DNA of 21,410 nt from the NCBI GenBank assembly GCA_013375495.1, contig JABXKC010000044.1, positions 1-21,410 on the forward strand, given 5' to 3'. This DNA comes from Promethearchaeota archaeon. Lineage in GTDB: Archaea > Asgardarchaeota > Lokiarchaeia > Sigynarchaeales > SOKP01. Each line of letters begins with the position of its first letter. Position 1 is the first letter of the stretch. Shown in pieces: positions 1 through 7,441 of the stretch. Under the pieces are notes generated by a model. It did not search any database, had not been told where the DNA came from, and worked only from the letters and a program-made list of their open reading frames with translations. The position numbers and the translations under genes are program-made.

Positions 1-2
1 AA

Positions 3-1433
3 GCCGAACCACCGAAATTGAAAGTTAAGGCACCAACCTCAGAGGAAATTCAAAAAGATTTAATGGATGTTTGTAAAGTTCCGCATAGAAGAATTGGGAC
101 AAAACAAGCTCATGAGATTGAAGATTATTTAGTAAATAAATGTAAAGAATTAGGATTGGAATCTGTGAAAAAGGAACCTTTTGAAGTAATAGATTGGAGT
201 GCGACGAATTGGAAATTAATAATATCAAATGGAGGAGAAAAGATGGAGGTACCATGCTTTTACGTGCTTAATACGGGTTTTACGACAGAAAAAGGTATAA
301 CAGCTCCATTAGTTTATGTTGGTACGGGAAAAGAAAAAGATTTTAAGAAAATAGATGTGAGCGATAAGATTGTTGTTGCAGATATTGAATTTCCAACATT
401 ACCTATAGGGAAATTACTTAAGTTATCAAAACTCTTTTATATGTCTGATCCATCTAATGCGATTGATGAGAATACTGAACTCATCTTAACATTTGCGTTA
501 ACTAACTTTCCTCCACAAGGATTAGGCGGAAAAAGAAGGGAAGATTCTGTTTACTGGCGTGCATTTGATAGAGGTGCACTTGGATTAATATTGATTCTAA
601 GGGATTATCCTACAAATATAAATAGTCACTGGGGACCTTACGATGGCACCATGAAACCAATTCCCTCAGTGTATGTTGGTAAATATGATGGCATGAAAGT
701 CCGAGAGTTAGTCCAGGAAGCAAATGCCCAAGGCACTATCATACTTGAAGGTATTAAAGAACCAAGTATCGCACATAATATTTGGGGCGTCTTACCCGGA
801 ACTTCTGAGGATATGATACTGATTTCAACTCATCATGATTCAGCATTTAAAGGAGCATCTGAGGATGGTACAGGCGTCGCTATGGTATTAGCTCAACTAA
901 GAGCATGGGTACAAGTTCCAAAAACACAACGGCCGAGAACTCTACTCTTTTGCTTAACGGCAGGACATCTATATGGGGGTATTGGTGCTGAAACGTTTGT
1001 CCGTAAATATAAGGATACCTTATTAAAAGATGTACTTGTAGACTTAAACTTAGAACATATGTGTGCTAAAGAAGTTATTGAAGATCCTAATACTCATGAC
1101 TTTAAAATTACACGTAATTTAGCATTAGGAGCAATCTTTATCTCACGAAATGAGAACTTAGTCGCTCCCGTTATTAAAGTCTGCAGGGATTATAATATTG
1201 AAAATATGATGTTAATTCCAGATAATTTTTTCGCAACACCTCCAATCGGAGAAGCAGGACATTTTGCCACTCAATCTGATTTAAAAGTTATCCATTGGAT
1301 TAGATCACCTTATTATTTACTAACTGCAGAAGACACACTCGATAAAATCGATATAGAGAAGCTCCACTCTACTGCTCAATGTATATCTGATTTAATTTTG
1401 TCATTGATGCATATACCCAGAGAATATTACTAA
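3..1433 (+). CDS. M28-like metallopeptidase fold protein, 5' end outside the window
   Basis: The reading frame is open to the left edge, so the gene is 5'-truncated; the first in-window start-like codon is TTG at 18, and residues below count from it. The C-terminal half resembles M28 zinc aminopeptidases: an NIWGVLPG strand, HHD at 272-274 where the family has HxD, SEDGTG at 281-286 where it has NDDGSG, NLEHM at 344-348 where it has NLDM, and a late His at 415. The region around 90-240 sits where a PA-type insert occurs in many M28 enzymes. The usual EE pair (general base plus metal ligand) is replaced by GH in TAGH, 314-317, and the bridging Asp position reads Glu282. There is no membrane helix. 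It could be a degenerate, non-peptidase or unusual metal-binding member. It converges with the next gene, 22 bp away. The fold assignment is good; the activity is doubtful. Confidence 0.75.
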   Translation, partial: AEPPKLKVKAPTSEEIQKDLMDVCKVPHRRIGTKQAHEIEDYLVNKCKELGLESVKKEPFEVIDWSATNWKLIISNGGEKMEVPCFYVLNTGFTTEKGITAPLVYVGTGKEKDFKKIDVSDKIVVADIEFPTLPIGKLLKLSKLFYMSDPSNAIDENTELILTFALTNFPPQGLGGKRREDSVYWRAFDRGALGLILILRDYPTNINSHWGPYDGTMKPIPSVYVGKYDGMKVRELVQEANAQGTIILEGIKEPSIAHNIWGVLPGTSEDMILISTHHDSAFKGASEDGTGVAMVLAQLRAWVQVPKTQRPRTLLFCLTAGHLYGGIGAETFVRKYKDTLLKDVLVDLNLEHMCAKEVIEDPNTHDFKITRNLALGAIFISRNENLVAPVIKVCRDYNIENMMLIPDNFFATPPIGEAGHFATQSDLKVIHWIRSPYYLLTAEDTLDKIDIEKLHSTAQCISDLILSLMHIPREYY

Positions 1434-1455
1434 AGGATTTATGAAATAGTCCTTC

Positions 1456-1884
1456 TTATTTTTTCGCCATTCTATTCTTAATTTTTATAACCAAGATTGC
1501 TATAAATGCGGTGATACAGAGAGCGAAATATATTAACATGAAAGGAACTCCCCCTAACTGGGCGGTTGGGTTAGTATTCCTACTAATTACTGCGGTTCCT
1601 CCGAAGTATATGATTGGTATCACAGGAAGCATTATTGGTACTAAATGTCGAGCTTTAAGTCCAATTAATATGAACATAATTCCCGTGAGATAATTTGAAA
1701 TTCCAAACGTCCCTAATAAGAACATTTGATTATCCACACCGCCAGATAAGTCAATTACAAAAATATTGAGAGCTGCAAATTCAAGCATGAAGGTGTGTAT
1801 GAATCCTCTAATCAAATCGAGGCAACCAAGACCAACCATTAATATCCAAGCAAATTTTGGACATTTAATATCGCTTATATCCAT
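1456..1884 (-). CDS. Four-helix membrane protein of unknown function
   Basis: This 142-residue protein has four hydrophobic segments, roughly residues 11-32, 55-77, 81-100 and 112-134, and a basic C-terminus (KIKNRMAKK), suggesting a cytoplasmic tail. I recognise no family and no catalytic motif. The ATG at 1882-1884 has no evident Shine-Dalgarno sequence. It is transcribed away from the winged-helix/membrane pair's 3' end with about 120 bp between them, so it could be read through from that pair or have its own promoter. It is convergent with the M28-like gene. The sustained TM pattern makes it a likely real gene; its role is unknown. Confidence 0.6.
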   Translation of the reverse strand: MDISDIKCPKFAWILMVGLGCLDLIRGFIHTFMLEFAALNIFVIDLSGGVDNQMFLLGTFGISNYLTGIMFILIGLKARHLVPIMLPVIPIIYFGGTAVISRNTNPTAQLGGVPFMLIYFALCITAFIAILVIKIKNRMAKK

Positions 1885-2006
1885 TTGAGCATAACTTCCC
1901 TATTCCTAACTATAGATACGATAATGAAAAATGGAATAAAAACTATTGTTTAGAGTCTGGTTTCAAAGGAATAAGAAGTCGTTCAATTAACAATTTAACG
2001 TTTAAG

Positions 2007-2273
2007 TTATTTTAAATCAAAGTAATCATTGACGAGGGTGTAAAATCTTTTTAATACTTCTTCCCCTCGATCTGTTGTTTGATATTTTTTGATATCACCT
2101 TCTTTTTGTTCTTCAATTAAATTTCGGGAGAGGAGAAACTGAAGAGTTTCTTTTATTGCGCTCGTTTTTAACCGTGTTTCTCGTAATAGCCACGTTTGAG
2201 TTCTTTTAGCTCTTAGGCAAAATTCCAGTACTTCTGCCCAAATTTCGAACTTATTACGTCTTGAAGAAATCAT
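2007..2273 (-). CDS. Small winged-helix DNA-binding protein (ArnR1-like)
   Basis: The protein has 88 residues from the ATG at 2271-2273. That start is chosen because GGTGA lies 7 nt upstream (TCACC on the plus strand at 2281-2285); a longer frame from 2318 would overlap the preceding gene. The pattern matches short archaeal winged-helix proteins: a helix (KFEIWAEVLEFC), a recognition-helix region (RLKTSAIKETLQFLLSRNLI), a charged wing (EEQKEGDIKKYQTTDRG) and a C-terminal helix (EEVLKRFYTLVNDYF) that may dimerise. It follows the membrane-protein gene by 22 bp on the same strand, so the two are probably co-transcribed and the regulator may control that unit. A truncated copy of its 3' half lies at 15854-15996. 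Confidence 0.75.
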   Translation of the reverse strand: MISSRRNKFEIWAEVLEFCLRAKRTQTWLLRETRLKTSAIKETLQFLLSRNLIEEQKEGDIKKYQTTDRGEEVLKRFYTLVNDYFDLK

Positions 2274-2295
2274 TGATATTTCACCAGAACAACAA

Positions 2296-3027
2296 TTACG
2301 GGAGTTCCTCCTCGTCAAAAATAATTGAATTTTCTAAAGAAAGTTGCTCTAATTCTTGAGCCCATTCTTCTAATTTAGGGAATAATTTTTCCCATTTTTC
2401 AATCTCTTTTTGAATTTTAAATGAGGTCATCAAACTTATCAACCAAAAGAATACTAGTAATAGAAAGATTATTACCATAGAAATATTTATAAAAACATTC
2501 GCACTTCCAGTATCTAAAATGCGAGTAGATAAGAAAATTACGAAAAAACCCGAAAAGAAATTAAAGAAAAGGAAAGTTTTCACTCGTGTAACCAAAGTTG
2601 TTTTTTGTTTTGAATAGCGATTAAAAAACGCGTAGAAATTGGTAATGTATAGGACAATCCCGTCGTAGGGAGCAGCTTTTGGGATTTTTTCTCCTTTATT
2701 CTGTTTAAGGGAACGATTTCCTCTGATTACGAATAAACCATAAAAAATTATCTGTATTCCTATCTGTATTATTAGTAGGGAAAGAACTGAAGTTATCAGA
2801 ATAGTCACTATGGTTCCAAATAAGCCATATATTTGGGTTAGCTCAGGTATTGTTTGTCCTGTAAATACTAAATACGTCCATAGAATAATATACCCTAATG
2901 CCAATAAAAATACCAATGTTAAGGACGAAAGATGAATTTTAAATAGACGATTTATTCTTTTGAATTTTGTATATAATGATTTTTGGCTCCGAATTAAACC
3001 ATTTTCTTTATTTTTTGTTTTTTCCAT
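2296..3027 (-). CDS. Four-helix membrane protein with acidic C-terminal tail
   Basis: This 243-residue protein has a basic N-terminus, hydrophobic segments at about 33-55, 69-101 (long), 151-170 and 177-201, and a charged, helix-prone tail (203-243) ending in DEEELP. I recognise no family. The start is well supported: GAGGTGA lies 4 nt upstream of the ATG (plus-strand TCACCTC, 3032-3038). The gene leads a probable two-gene unit with the winged-helix protein downstream. Small archaeal membrane protein plus winged-helix pairs are often autoregulated; that is inference here. Its promoter should lie in the region to its right, which contains TATA-like stretches such as ATTTAAGTA near 3071. Confidence 0.65.
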   Translation of the reverse strand: MEKTKNKENGLIRSQKSLYTKFKRINRLFKIHLSSLTLVFLLALGYIILWTYLVFTGQTIPELTQIYGLFGTIVTILITSVLSLLIIQIGIQIIFYGLFVIRGNRSLKQNKGEKIPKAAPYDGIVLYITNFYAFFNRYSKQKTTLVTRVKTFLFFNFFSGFFVIFLSTRILDTGSANVFINISMVIIFLLLVFFWLISLMTSFKIQKEIEKWEKLFPKLEEWAQELEQLSLENSIIFDEEELP

Positions 3028-3281
3028 AATTTCACCTCAGAAGTTATCATAATATACAAGGGCGCAATGATATTTAAGTATGTATGGGCAAATAGTCCCT
3101 AGGCACCTATAGCCCTCAATTATTTGGATAAAAATTATTTATAATTCTGGTAGAAAAAAATTTTTTTCCTCGATCTCAATTCACTAATTGTCTAAAGTAG
3201 TAGAAATAAGATAAAAAAATGATGAAAAATGTAAAAGACTTTGAAAGTTTTATTAAAAATCCCTATGAATAATATTGGATG

Positions 3282-3298
3282 ATTTGGATATTCCAAAT
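3282..3298. promoter_or_regulatory. Inverted repeat, candidate operator
   Basis: ATTTGGA and TCCAAAT form a perfect 7-bp inverted repeat with a 3-nt spacer, directly beside TTAATATATT. The arm length and short spacer suit a dimeric winged-helix or MarR-like protein. The bound protein is unknown. Confidence 0.4.
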
Positions 3299-3318
3299 TA
3301 ATATATTGTAACCGTTTC

Positions 3319-3333
3319 ACGAAGTTACTTCGT
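3319..3333. promoter_or_regulatory. Palindrome ACGAAGT-T-ACTTCGT
   Basis: This is a perfect 7-bp inverted repeat with one central base. It overlaps a TTTCACGA octamer (3315-3322) that recurs in other intergenic regions of the window. The loop is too short for an RNA hairpin, so a DNA-binding site is more likely. Confidence 0.4.
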
Positions 3334-3530
3334 AAAACAGATCTCACCTAATAACTATTAAATTTTAAATTATTATTATTGACTTGCTCCTTTTCCTTTA
3401 AAAAGCTTTAAATTATCCTATTAGAAGTTTTTTATCAAGATTTAAATTGAACTTGGTCTTATAGAAATTGATTATCCAATAAATTTACAAAAATGTAATA
3501 GAAATATAGTATAGAAAGGTGCAAATACGA

Positions 3531-3857
3531 ATGCCTATGGTTATAATTAAAACTCTATGGCCTCATTATGTTGCGGAAGATGTTGGCAAGGCATATATTG
3601 AGGTCATGAAAAAGTATCCTGTAGATAAATCCTTATATAAAGCCGCGGTATCATCTTGTGTAAAAGCAACTAATGAGGGCTTTAAAGCTATAGCGGTGGA
3701 TGATGTTAAGGAAGGCAAGCTTCAAGAAACTCTGGATTTAGTTTATCGAAGGATGTTGATGTTTGGAAACCTTGTGAAAGATCTCCGCTATGAAATTGAA
3801 GTCTACATGTCTGGAACAGAAGCCATGCCGATGATTGGACTTCAAATGCCCGAATAG
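3531..3857 (+). CDS. Small soluble protein of unknown function, ferredoxin-like pattern
   Basis: The protein has 108 residues from the ATG at 3531. A GTG at 3519 is also in frame, but it is part of an AGGTG ribosome-binding site (3517-3521) lying 9 nt before the ATG, so the ATG is preferred. The predicted order is strand (MVIIKTLWP), long helix (AEDVGKAYIEVMKKYP), helix (KSLYKAAVSSCVKAT), strand (GFKAIAVDDV), helix (KLQETLDLVYRRMLMF), strand (YEIEVYMSG), consistent with a small ferredoxin-like alpha/beta fold. The tail EAMPMIGLQMPE is Met/Pro-rich. There is a single Cys and no metal motif. It stands alone between a regulatory region and a T-run terminator. The function is not recognised. Confidence 0.65.
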   Translation: MPMVIIKTLWPHYVAEDVGKAYIEVMKKYPVDKSLYKAAVSSCVKATNEGFKAIAVDDVKEGKLQETLDLVYRRMLMFGNLVKDLRYEIEVYMSGTEAMPMIGLQMPE

Positions 3858-3889
3858 AAATACTAAATGTTGGTAGAATTTTAATAATC

Positions 3890-3898
3890 TTTTTTTTT
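3890..3898 (+). terminator. T-run terminator after the 108-residue gene
   Basis: Nine consecutive T residues begin 33 bp after the stop codon, followed by more T-rich sequence. This matches archaeal T-tract termination. No stable stem precedes it. Confidence 0.5.
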
Positions 3899-3908
3899 AT
3901 TTTTAATA

Positions 3909-3924
3909 TTCGGTTATTTCACGA
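3909..3924 (+). repeat. Copy 1 of intergenic motif TCGGTTATTTCACGA
   Basis: The 16-mer TTCGGTTATTTCACGA lies in a convergent intergenic space, 17 bp beyond the TetR stop. The same sequence recurs at 11335, and variants at 15825 and 18098, all in the same orientation and outside intact genes. Confidence 0.6.
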
Positions 3925-3940
3925 TTATATGGTTTGAAAA

Positions 3941-4555
3941 TTAGTGTTCTTGTAAATATTTAATAGTATATGTTAATAAATTTGATAAGTAGTCGATAAA
4001 ATCCTCATCCTTTTGAAATAAATCCATAAATACGATGTGGTTGTGTACCATCGCATTAACAATATTATATATTAATATGAAGCTGCGAATTAACCTTTTT
4101 TGATCTATAGATTTAAAAAAATCGCTCGATTCTTGCAGCTTCATTGTGAGCGTAGTAGAAATTTGAATAACTCTCTCTTTATGAGAATTAGCTAGTTTTA
4201 TATCAGATAATATAGCAGATCTAAATGCGATATTATAAGCTTTGTTCTTTCTGTGATTTCTCAAAACATTTGAGACAAATCCTCGGAAAATATTCGTCAT
4301 ATTTGACATATTAAATTTCTTAAATTCTTCAAACTCAAACGATGTTTCTACAGAATCTTCAAAATATTTTCTTATTATTCCTTTCTTACCATTAGGAAAA
4401 TGATGATATAATGTTCCAATACTTATTTTTGCTTCTTTAGCTATTTTATTCGTGCTCGCTTTGTGAAAACCTTCTTCCAAAACTAATTTGAAAAAAGTGT
4501 CATATATTTTTTTAATGGTAGTTTCTTTATTCCTTGCTTTTTTTTTGATTGACAT
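3941..4555 (-). CDS. TetR-family transcriptional regulator
   Basis: This 204-residue protein has a typical TetR N-terminus. A first helix (TTIKKIYDTFFKLVLEEGF) is followed by the helix-turn-helix (ASTNKIAKEAKISIGTLYHHF, about 33-53) and KKGIIRKYFEDSVE leading into an all-helical ligand domain (about 70-204) that is hydrophobic and unlike any subfamily I can name. Length is normal for TetR. The ATG at 4553-4555 has no Shine-Dalgarno sequence. The gene is divergent from the DUF998 membrane gene, and two related inverted repeats lie between the starts, so it probably represses itself and the membrane protein in response to a small hydrophobic molecule. That control is inferred from the arrangement; the family call is secure. 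Confidence 0.88.
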   Translation of the reverse strand: MSIKKKARNKETTIKKIYDTFFKLVLEEGFHKASTNKIAKEAKISIGTLYHHFPNGKKGIIRKYFEDSVETSFEFEEFKKFNMSNMTNIFRGFVSNVLRNHRKNKAYNIAFRSAILSDIKLANSHKERVIQISTTLTMKLQESSDFFKSIDQKRLIRSFILIYNIVNAMVHNHIVFMDLFQKDEDFIDYLSNLLTYTIKYLQEH

Positions 4556-4575
4556 GATATTTCATTTCATTTTTA

Positions 4576-4593
4576 ATCGAATATTTGCTCGAT
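4576..4593. promoter_or_regulatory. Candidate TetR operator 1 (ATCGA-n8-TCGAT)
   Basis: The inverted repeat ATCGA/TCGAT with an 8-bp spacer lies just upstream of the TetR start and beside a TTTATATATAA box (about 4597-4607). The right arm reads GCTCGAT, as in the second repeat at 4626-4647. Confidence 0.5.
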
Positions 4594-4625
4594 AAATTTA
4601 TATATAATGGGTGATATTTATAATT

Positions 4626-4647
4626 ATCGACCGAGCACTCGCTCGAT
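4626..4647. promoter_or_regulatory. Candidate TetR operator 2 (ATCGACCGAG-n2-CTCGCTCGAT)
   Basis: The arms match at 9 of 10 positions around a 2-bp centre, a strong GC-containing palindrome in very AT-rich DNA. It lies 45 bp before the DUF998 start codon, on the far side of the TATA-like box from operator 1. The outer half-sites match operator 1, so one dimeric regulator probably binds both. Confidence 0.6.
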
Positions 4648-4691
4648 TAGAATCATCAACCTTAAAAAATACAAATTGGAAGTAGAAAAAA

Positions 4692-5327
4692 ATGAAAATG
4701 CTAAACAATTTTTATAATAAATTCCCTGGAAGTTATGTAGCTTATATAGGCTTTGTATTTTCAGTAGTTTTCATGTTAATTGCTATATTATTATATAATG
4801 ATCCTAATTTTACAATATTTACTCATTACATAAGTGATCTTGGTGCATCTACAAGGGATTCAGCATTATTTTGGAATATTAGCATGTTAATTACGGTTCC
4901 TATTCGACTTCTTTTTGGGTTTTACTTACTTAAATTCTTAGAAAAAAAGGGTGCGAGTGAAAAATCCATTAAGATTACAATGACCTTTATGCTGATTTCT
5001 GCTATTGGTTCAATCCTAATAGCCTTGAATCCACATGACATCTCACGGCTTTTCCACATGCTTGGAGCCTTCATATATTTTATTGGAGTTGTAATCATTC
5101 AAATAAATATTTCTAGAATGGAATTAAAAGTAGAAAACATACCTAAATACTTACCATTCGTAGGATTTCTCGTTGTTGCGTGTTATGTGTTGTTTCTTGG
5201 TTTTGAAATCTCAGAATTGATCTCAGAAGCCTTTAGACTCTTAGCTTGCTTCTTTGAATGGATGGCTTTTTTTTCATTAATGGCTTGGTTAGTCCTACAT
5301 GGATATTATACTCAGGTCGCAAAATAA
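4692..5327 (+). CDS. DUF998 family membrane protein
   Basis: This 211-residue protein has about six transmembrane segments. DUF998 features are visible: the FTHYISDLGAS segment (43-53) after the first helix, and NPHD (113-116) followed by a His at 122 in the third helix region (NPHDISRLFHMLGA). The family's function is unknown; it is widespread in archaea and bacteria. The ATG at 4692 is used; a second ATG at 4698 is equally possible. GGAAGT lies a few bases upstream. The gene is divergent from the TetR regulator and is the likely target of its operators, so it may be induced by whatever the regulator senses. A 14-T run follows directly. Confidence 0.82.
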   Translation: MKMLNNFYNKFPGSYVAYIGFVFSVVFMLIAILLYNDPNFTIFTHYISDLGASTRDSALFWNISMLITVPIRLLFGFYLLKFLEKKGASEKSIKITMTFMLISAIGSILIALNPHDISRLFHMLGAFIYFIGVVIIQINISRMELKVENIPKYLPFVGFLVVACYVLFLGFEISELISEAFRLLACFFEWMAFFSLMAWLVLHGYYTQVAK

Positions 5328-5341
5328 TTTTTTTTTTTTTT
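5328..5341 (+). terminator. Poly-T terminator after the DUF998 gene
   Basis: Fourteen consecutive T residues start right at the stop codon. This is a classic archaeal oligo-T terminator without a stem. Confidence 0.6.
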
Positions 5342-5445
5342 AATTATTAGTCCACACCACTATCTTCAGTGAATATCTGCGATATTAAGGAAATATCTGA
5401 GCTTCACAATTGAATATTAAGTTGTCATTTTCTTAAATTTACTAA

Positions 5446-5697
5446 TTATTATTAGTAAAGAGTTATCGTCCTGCAGTAGAAGATATTCTATTTTTTATGT
5501 ATAAAAGAGCAGGTCGGTACAAATGGCAAACACTTTTAATTTTCTTAAGGGGAAAATTTTTGAACTTTAGAGATGAGGAAGTAAAAGGTGCATTTAATTG
5601 GTTGAGAAATAAAGGTAATTACAGTGCAGGATATAATAAACCAGAAAAAATAAATCAAAAATCTAAAATCTATCTTTTGGTATATCAGTCAGGTTAA
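5446..5697 (+). pseudogene. Possible winged-helix gene remnant
   Basis: An open frame runs from just after a TAA at 5443-5445 to the TAA at 5695-5697. Its conceptual product looks protein-like: VEDILFFMYKRAGRYKWQ, then FRDEEVKGAFNWLRNKG and KINQKSKIYLLVYQSG. This recalls a recognition helix and wing ending in the usual YxLTEKG, but it degenerates there. The only in-frame ATG, at 5497, falls inside the helix-like part and has no ribosome-binding site. It may be a 5'-truncated gene, a very small live gene or chance. The rest of the 5342-5714 interval holds nothing else I can name. Confidence 0.3.
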
Positions 5698-5714
5698 TTA
5701 TAATAAAAAGAATT

Positions 5715-6770
5715 TTAGATTAAATTTAGTTCTTGAGGGAGTTGAATAGCTACTTCACAAGTTTCATCTCCTTTTAAGAGAGATTTTACAATTTTTATTT
5801 TTATTGGTTTTCCAAGGATTCCCTCCCATAGTTGTCTATACCAGCCAGTGCCGCAGTAGCAAAAGGTTGGAGAGATACCCTTATCTAAATTATCGTTAAT
5901 AAATCGGCAGTGACAATAATTTTTTTTCTTTTCTTCTATATTTTGAGCTTTTTCATATCCATCTGGATTCCCAGGAATTTTACTTAGATATATCAAATCC
6001 CCCTTACGTACAGGATTTTCATACCAAGCATAATCTTTTTGCATTTCCTTTATTACTTCATCAATATCTTTAGTTTTTTTATAAATATTTTTCATATAAT
6101 CGATACGTTTTTTAGAGAATTCATGTGCGCAACAGGATATTATGTTATATTTTTGATCTTCATTCGCGACTTTATCTAATCGATTTAACATATCTTTAAG
6201 CCATTGAATTCGATCCTCATAAGAAGACTCTATAATAAAGAACTTTTCTCGGTCTCTCATGATTTCATTTTTAACTTCCTCACTCATAACTCTCTCCAAG
6301 CTTCTTTCTAGTCTCTCATCCCATTGATGTAAATTATATTGAATTTCTATTTGATTTTCTTCTGTATTTTTTTGATTGTACTTATGGTATACAAGCCGTA
6401 ACCAAGCAGTTCCAAGAATTACATGTTCTTGTGTATAATTTGATAACTTTTGAAAAGTTTCTTTTAGAGAGTCATGTGTACCTTGATGCATAATAGATAG
6501 TACTTCAATTCTCTCAAGATACTTTAATGTGATACCTTCGAGCTCCTTTTTATATTTAAATGGAAAGCATAATTCTATATCTTTTCCTCCTTCACTATAA
6601 ACACCGTAATCTATAATTGCTATTGGAGGACCAGAAACATGATCTTTAACGATTTCATATACTTCATCTATTTTAGGTAGAATATCTGGTATTTCACCTC
6701 TAAAATTAATATACCCTACTAAAATTTTATCAATTCTTTTATGCTCAATCCCTAATTCTTTTAGAGTCAT
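5715..6770 (-). CDS. GyrI-like domain fused to a Cys-rich C-terminal domain
   Basis: In this 351-residue protein, residues 12-130 look like a GyrI-like small-molecule-binding domain: KILVGYINFRGEIPD, PPIAIIDYGVYSEGGKDIE, YLERIEVLSIMHQGTHD, then a helix and GTAWLRLVYHKY. Residues about 150-200 are helical and charged. The C-terminal part (205-345) carries CCAHEF (213-218), YCHC (285-288), FCYCGTGWYRQLWEGILG (303-320) and KGDETCEVAIQLP (333-345). The KGDxxCxxxI ending is shared by V4R-like and amino-thiazoline-hydrolase-like domains. The Cys set (213, 214, 286, 288, 304, 306, 338) could bind metal or be redox-active. It is probably cytoplasmic. It stands alone on the minus strand, and the ATG has no Shine-Dalgarno sequence. 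The N-terminal fold is moderately sure; the function is unknown. Confidence 0.7.
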   Translation of the reverse strand: MTLKELGIEHKRIDKILVGYINFRGEIPDILPKIDEVYEIVKDHVSGPPIAIIDYGVYSEGGKDIELCFPFKYKKELEGITLKYLERIEVLSIMHQGTHDSLKETFQKLSNYTQEHVILGTAWLRLVYHKYNQKNTEENQIEIQYNLHQWDERLERSLERVMSEEVKNEIMRDREKFFIIESSYEDRIQWLKDMLNRLDKVANEDQKYNIISCCAHEFSKKRIDYMKNIYKKTKDIDEVIKEMQKDYAWYENPVRKGDLIYLSKIPGNPDGYEKAQNIEEKKKNYCHCRFINDNLDKGISPTFCYCGTGWYRQLWEGILGKPIKIKIVKSLLKGDETCEVAIQLPQELNLI

Positions 6771-6939
6771 TACTTATCAAATTTAATACTTAGTAATGTT
6801 TTGCAATCTACGTAAACTAATAAAATTTTTTGATGTGATTGCTAGATTAGAAGACGCAGCCATCTCTCATTCTATAATGTTTCGTGTTTTTAAATTCGAG
6901 GATTAGTAAAAAAAAAATTAGAGTTTTTTGAAAAATTAG

Positions 6940-7389
6940 TTAACCCATGTACATGTAAATCAAACATCCTATCAATATCCCAAATGTTATCAATACCAAA
7001 AATCCCATTTTCTTGTTTTTATCGAAAGTCACGCCTATCATGCTGAAGTCAGCAGCATAAAATACAATAATGTAGGGGATGTGAAGTGCCAGTATATCTC
7101 TGAAAGGAATTATGAGGATGTAGTCTAGTAGTATTTCCAAGAAGAAATAGAATAGAATGATTATTAGTGAAATTATAATCTTTTTTTCTTCCTTTTCTTT
7201 AACATATCCTATCAAGGTAATGGTGAAAGGAATTATTAAAAAAAGAATAATAATACCAATGACCTGCACGAGTTCCATATTGCCAAGTTTCGTCGCAATG
7301 TACAAACCACTTACTAAAATGTTGAAAATAATAGAGGAAATAATGAAAATAATGTCCAATGATTTACCTAAATTTATTGATTTATTCAT
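6940..7389 (-). CDS. Small four- to five-helix membrane protein, paralogue A
   Basis: This 149-residue membrane protein has hydrophobic segments at about 11-33, 40-62, 69-95, 101-119 and 128-147, separated by short charged loops (KEKEEKK at 64-70, DKNKKMG at 123-129). The conserved central part, LDYILIIPFRDILALHIPY, may be functional because it is nearly unchanged in the paralogue at 10796-11245; the two proteins match at 129 of 149 positions. No family is recognised. No ribosome-binding site is visible before the ATG. It is on the same strand as the acyl-CoA dehydrogenase 52 bp upstream and may be co-transcribed with it. Confidence 0.7.
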   Translation of the reverse strand: MNKSINLGKSLDIIFIISSIIFNILVSGLYIATKLGNMELVQVIGIIILFLIIPFTITLIGYVKEKEEKKIIISLIIILFYFFLEILLDYILIIPFRDILALHIPYIIVFYAADFSMIGVTFDKNKKMGFLVLITFGILIGCLIYMYMG

Positions 7390-7441
7390 TTTACTAATTC
7401 TAACTTAATGTTGTATTTAAAATTAAAACTTACAAACTTAA

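Larger units (their letters stand above)
3028..3530. other. Intergenic region with two palindromes
   Basis: These 500 bases hold no convincing gene. They separate divergent genes, so both promoters must be here. I see two near-perfect inverted repeats at 3282-3298 and 3319-3333 with a TATA-like TTAATATATT between them, a self-complementary A7T7 run near 3156-3169, and another TTTAAA box (CTTTAAAAAG, 3396-3405). A 17-codon ATG frame near 3220 lacks a ribosome-binding site and is not called. Confidence 0.5.

Noticed and set aside
25..255. Minus-strand frame opposite the M28-like gene
   Set aside because: It is antisense to a clear coding region and lacks any motif.
2274..2318. Longer N-terminus for the small winged-helix protein
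   Set aside because: The extension overlaps the upstream gene, is Cys/Ser/Arg-rich without structure, and the inner ATG has GGTGA at ideal spacing.
3220..3273. Very short ATG frame in the 3028-3530 intergenic region
   Set aside because: It has only 17-18 codons, no ribosome-binding site and no neighbour that would make it a leader peptide.
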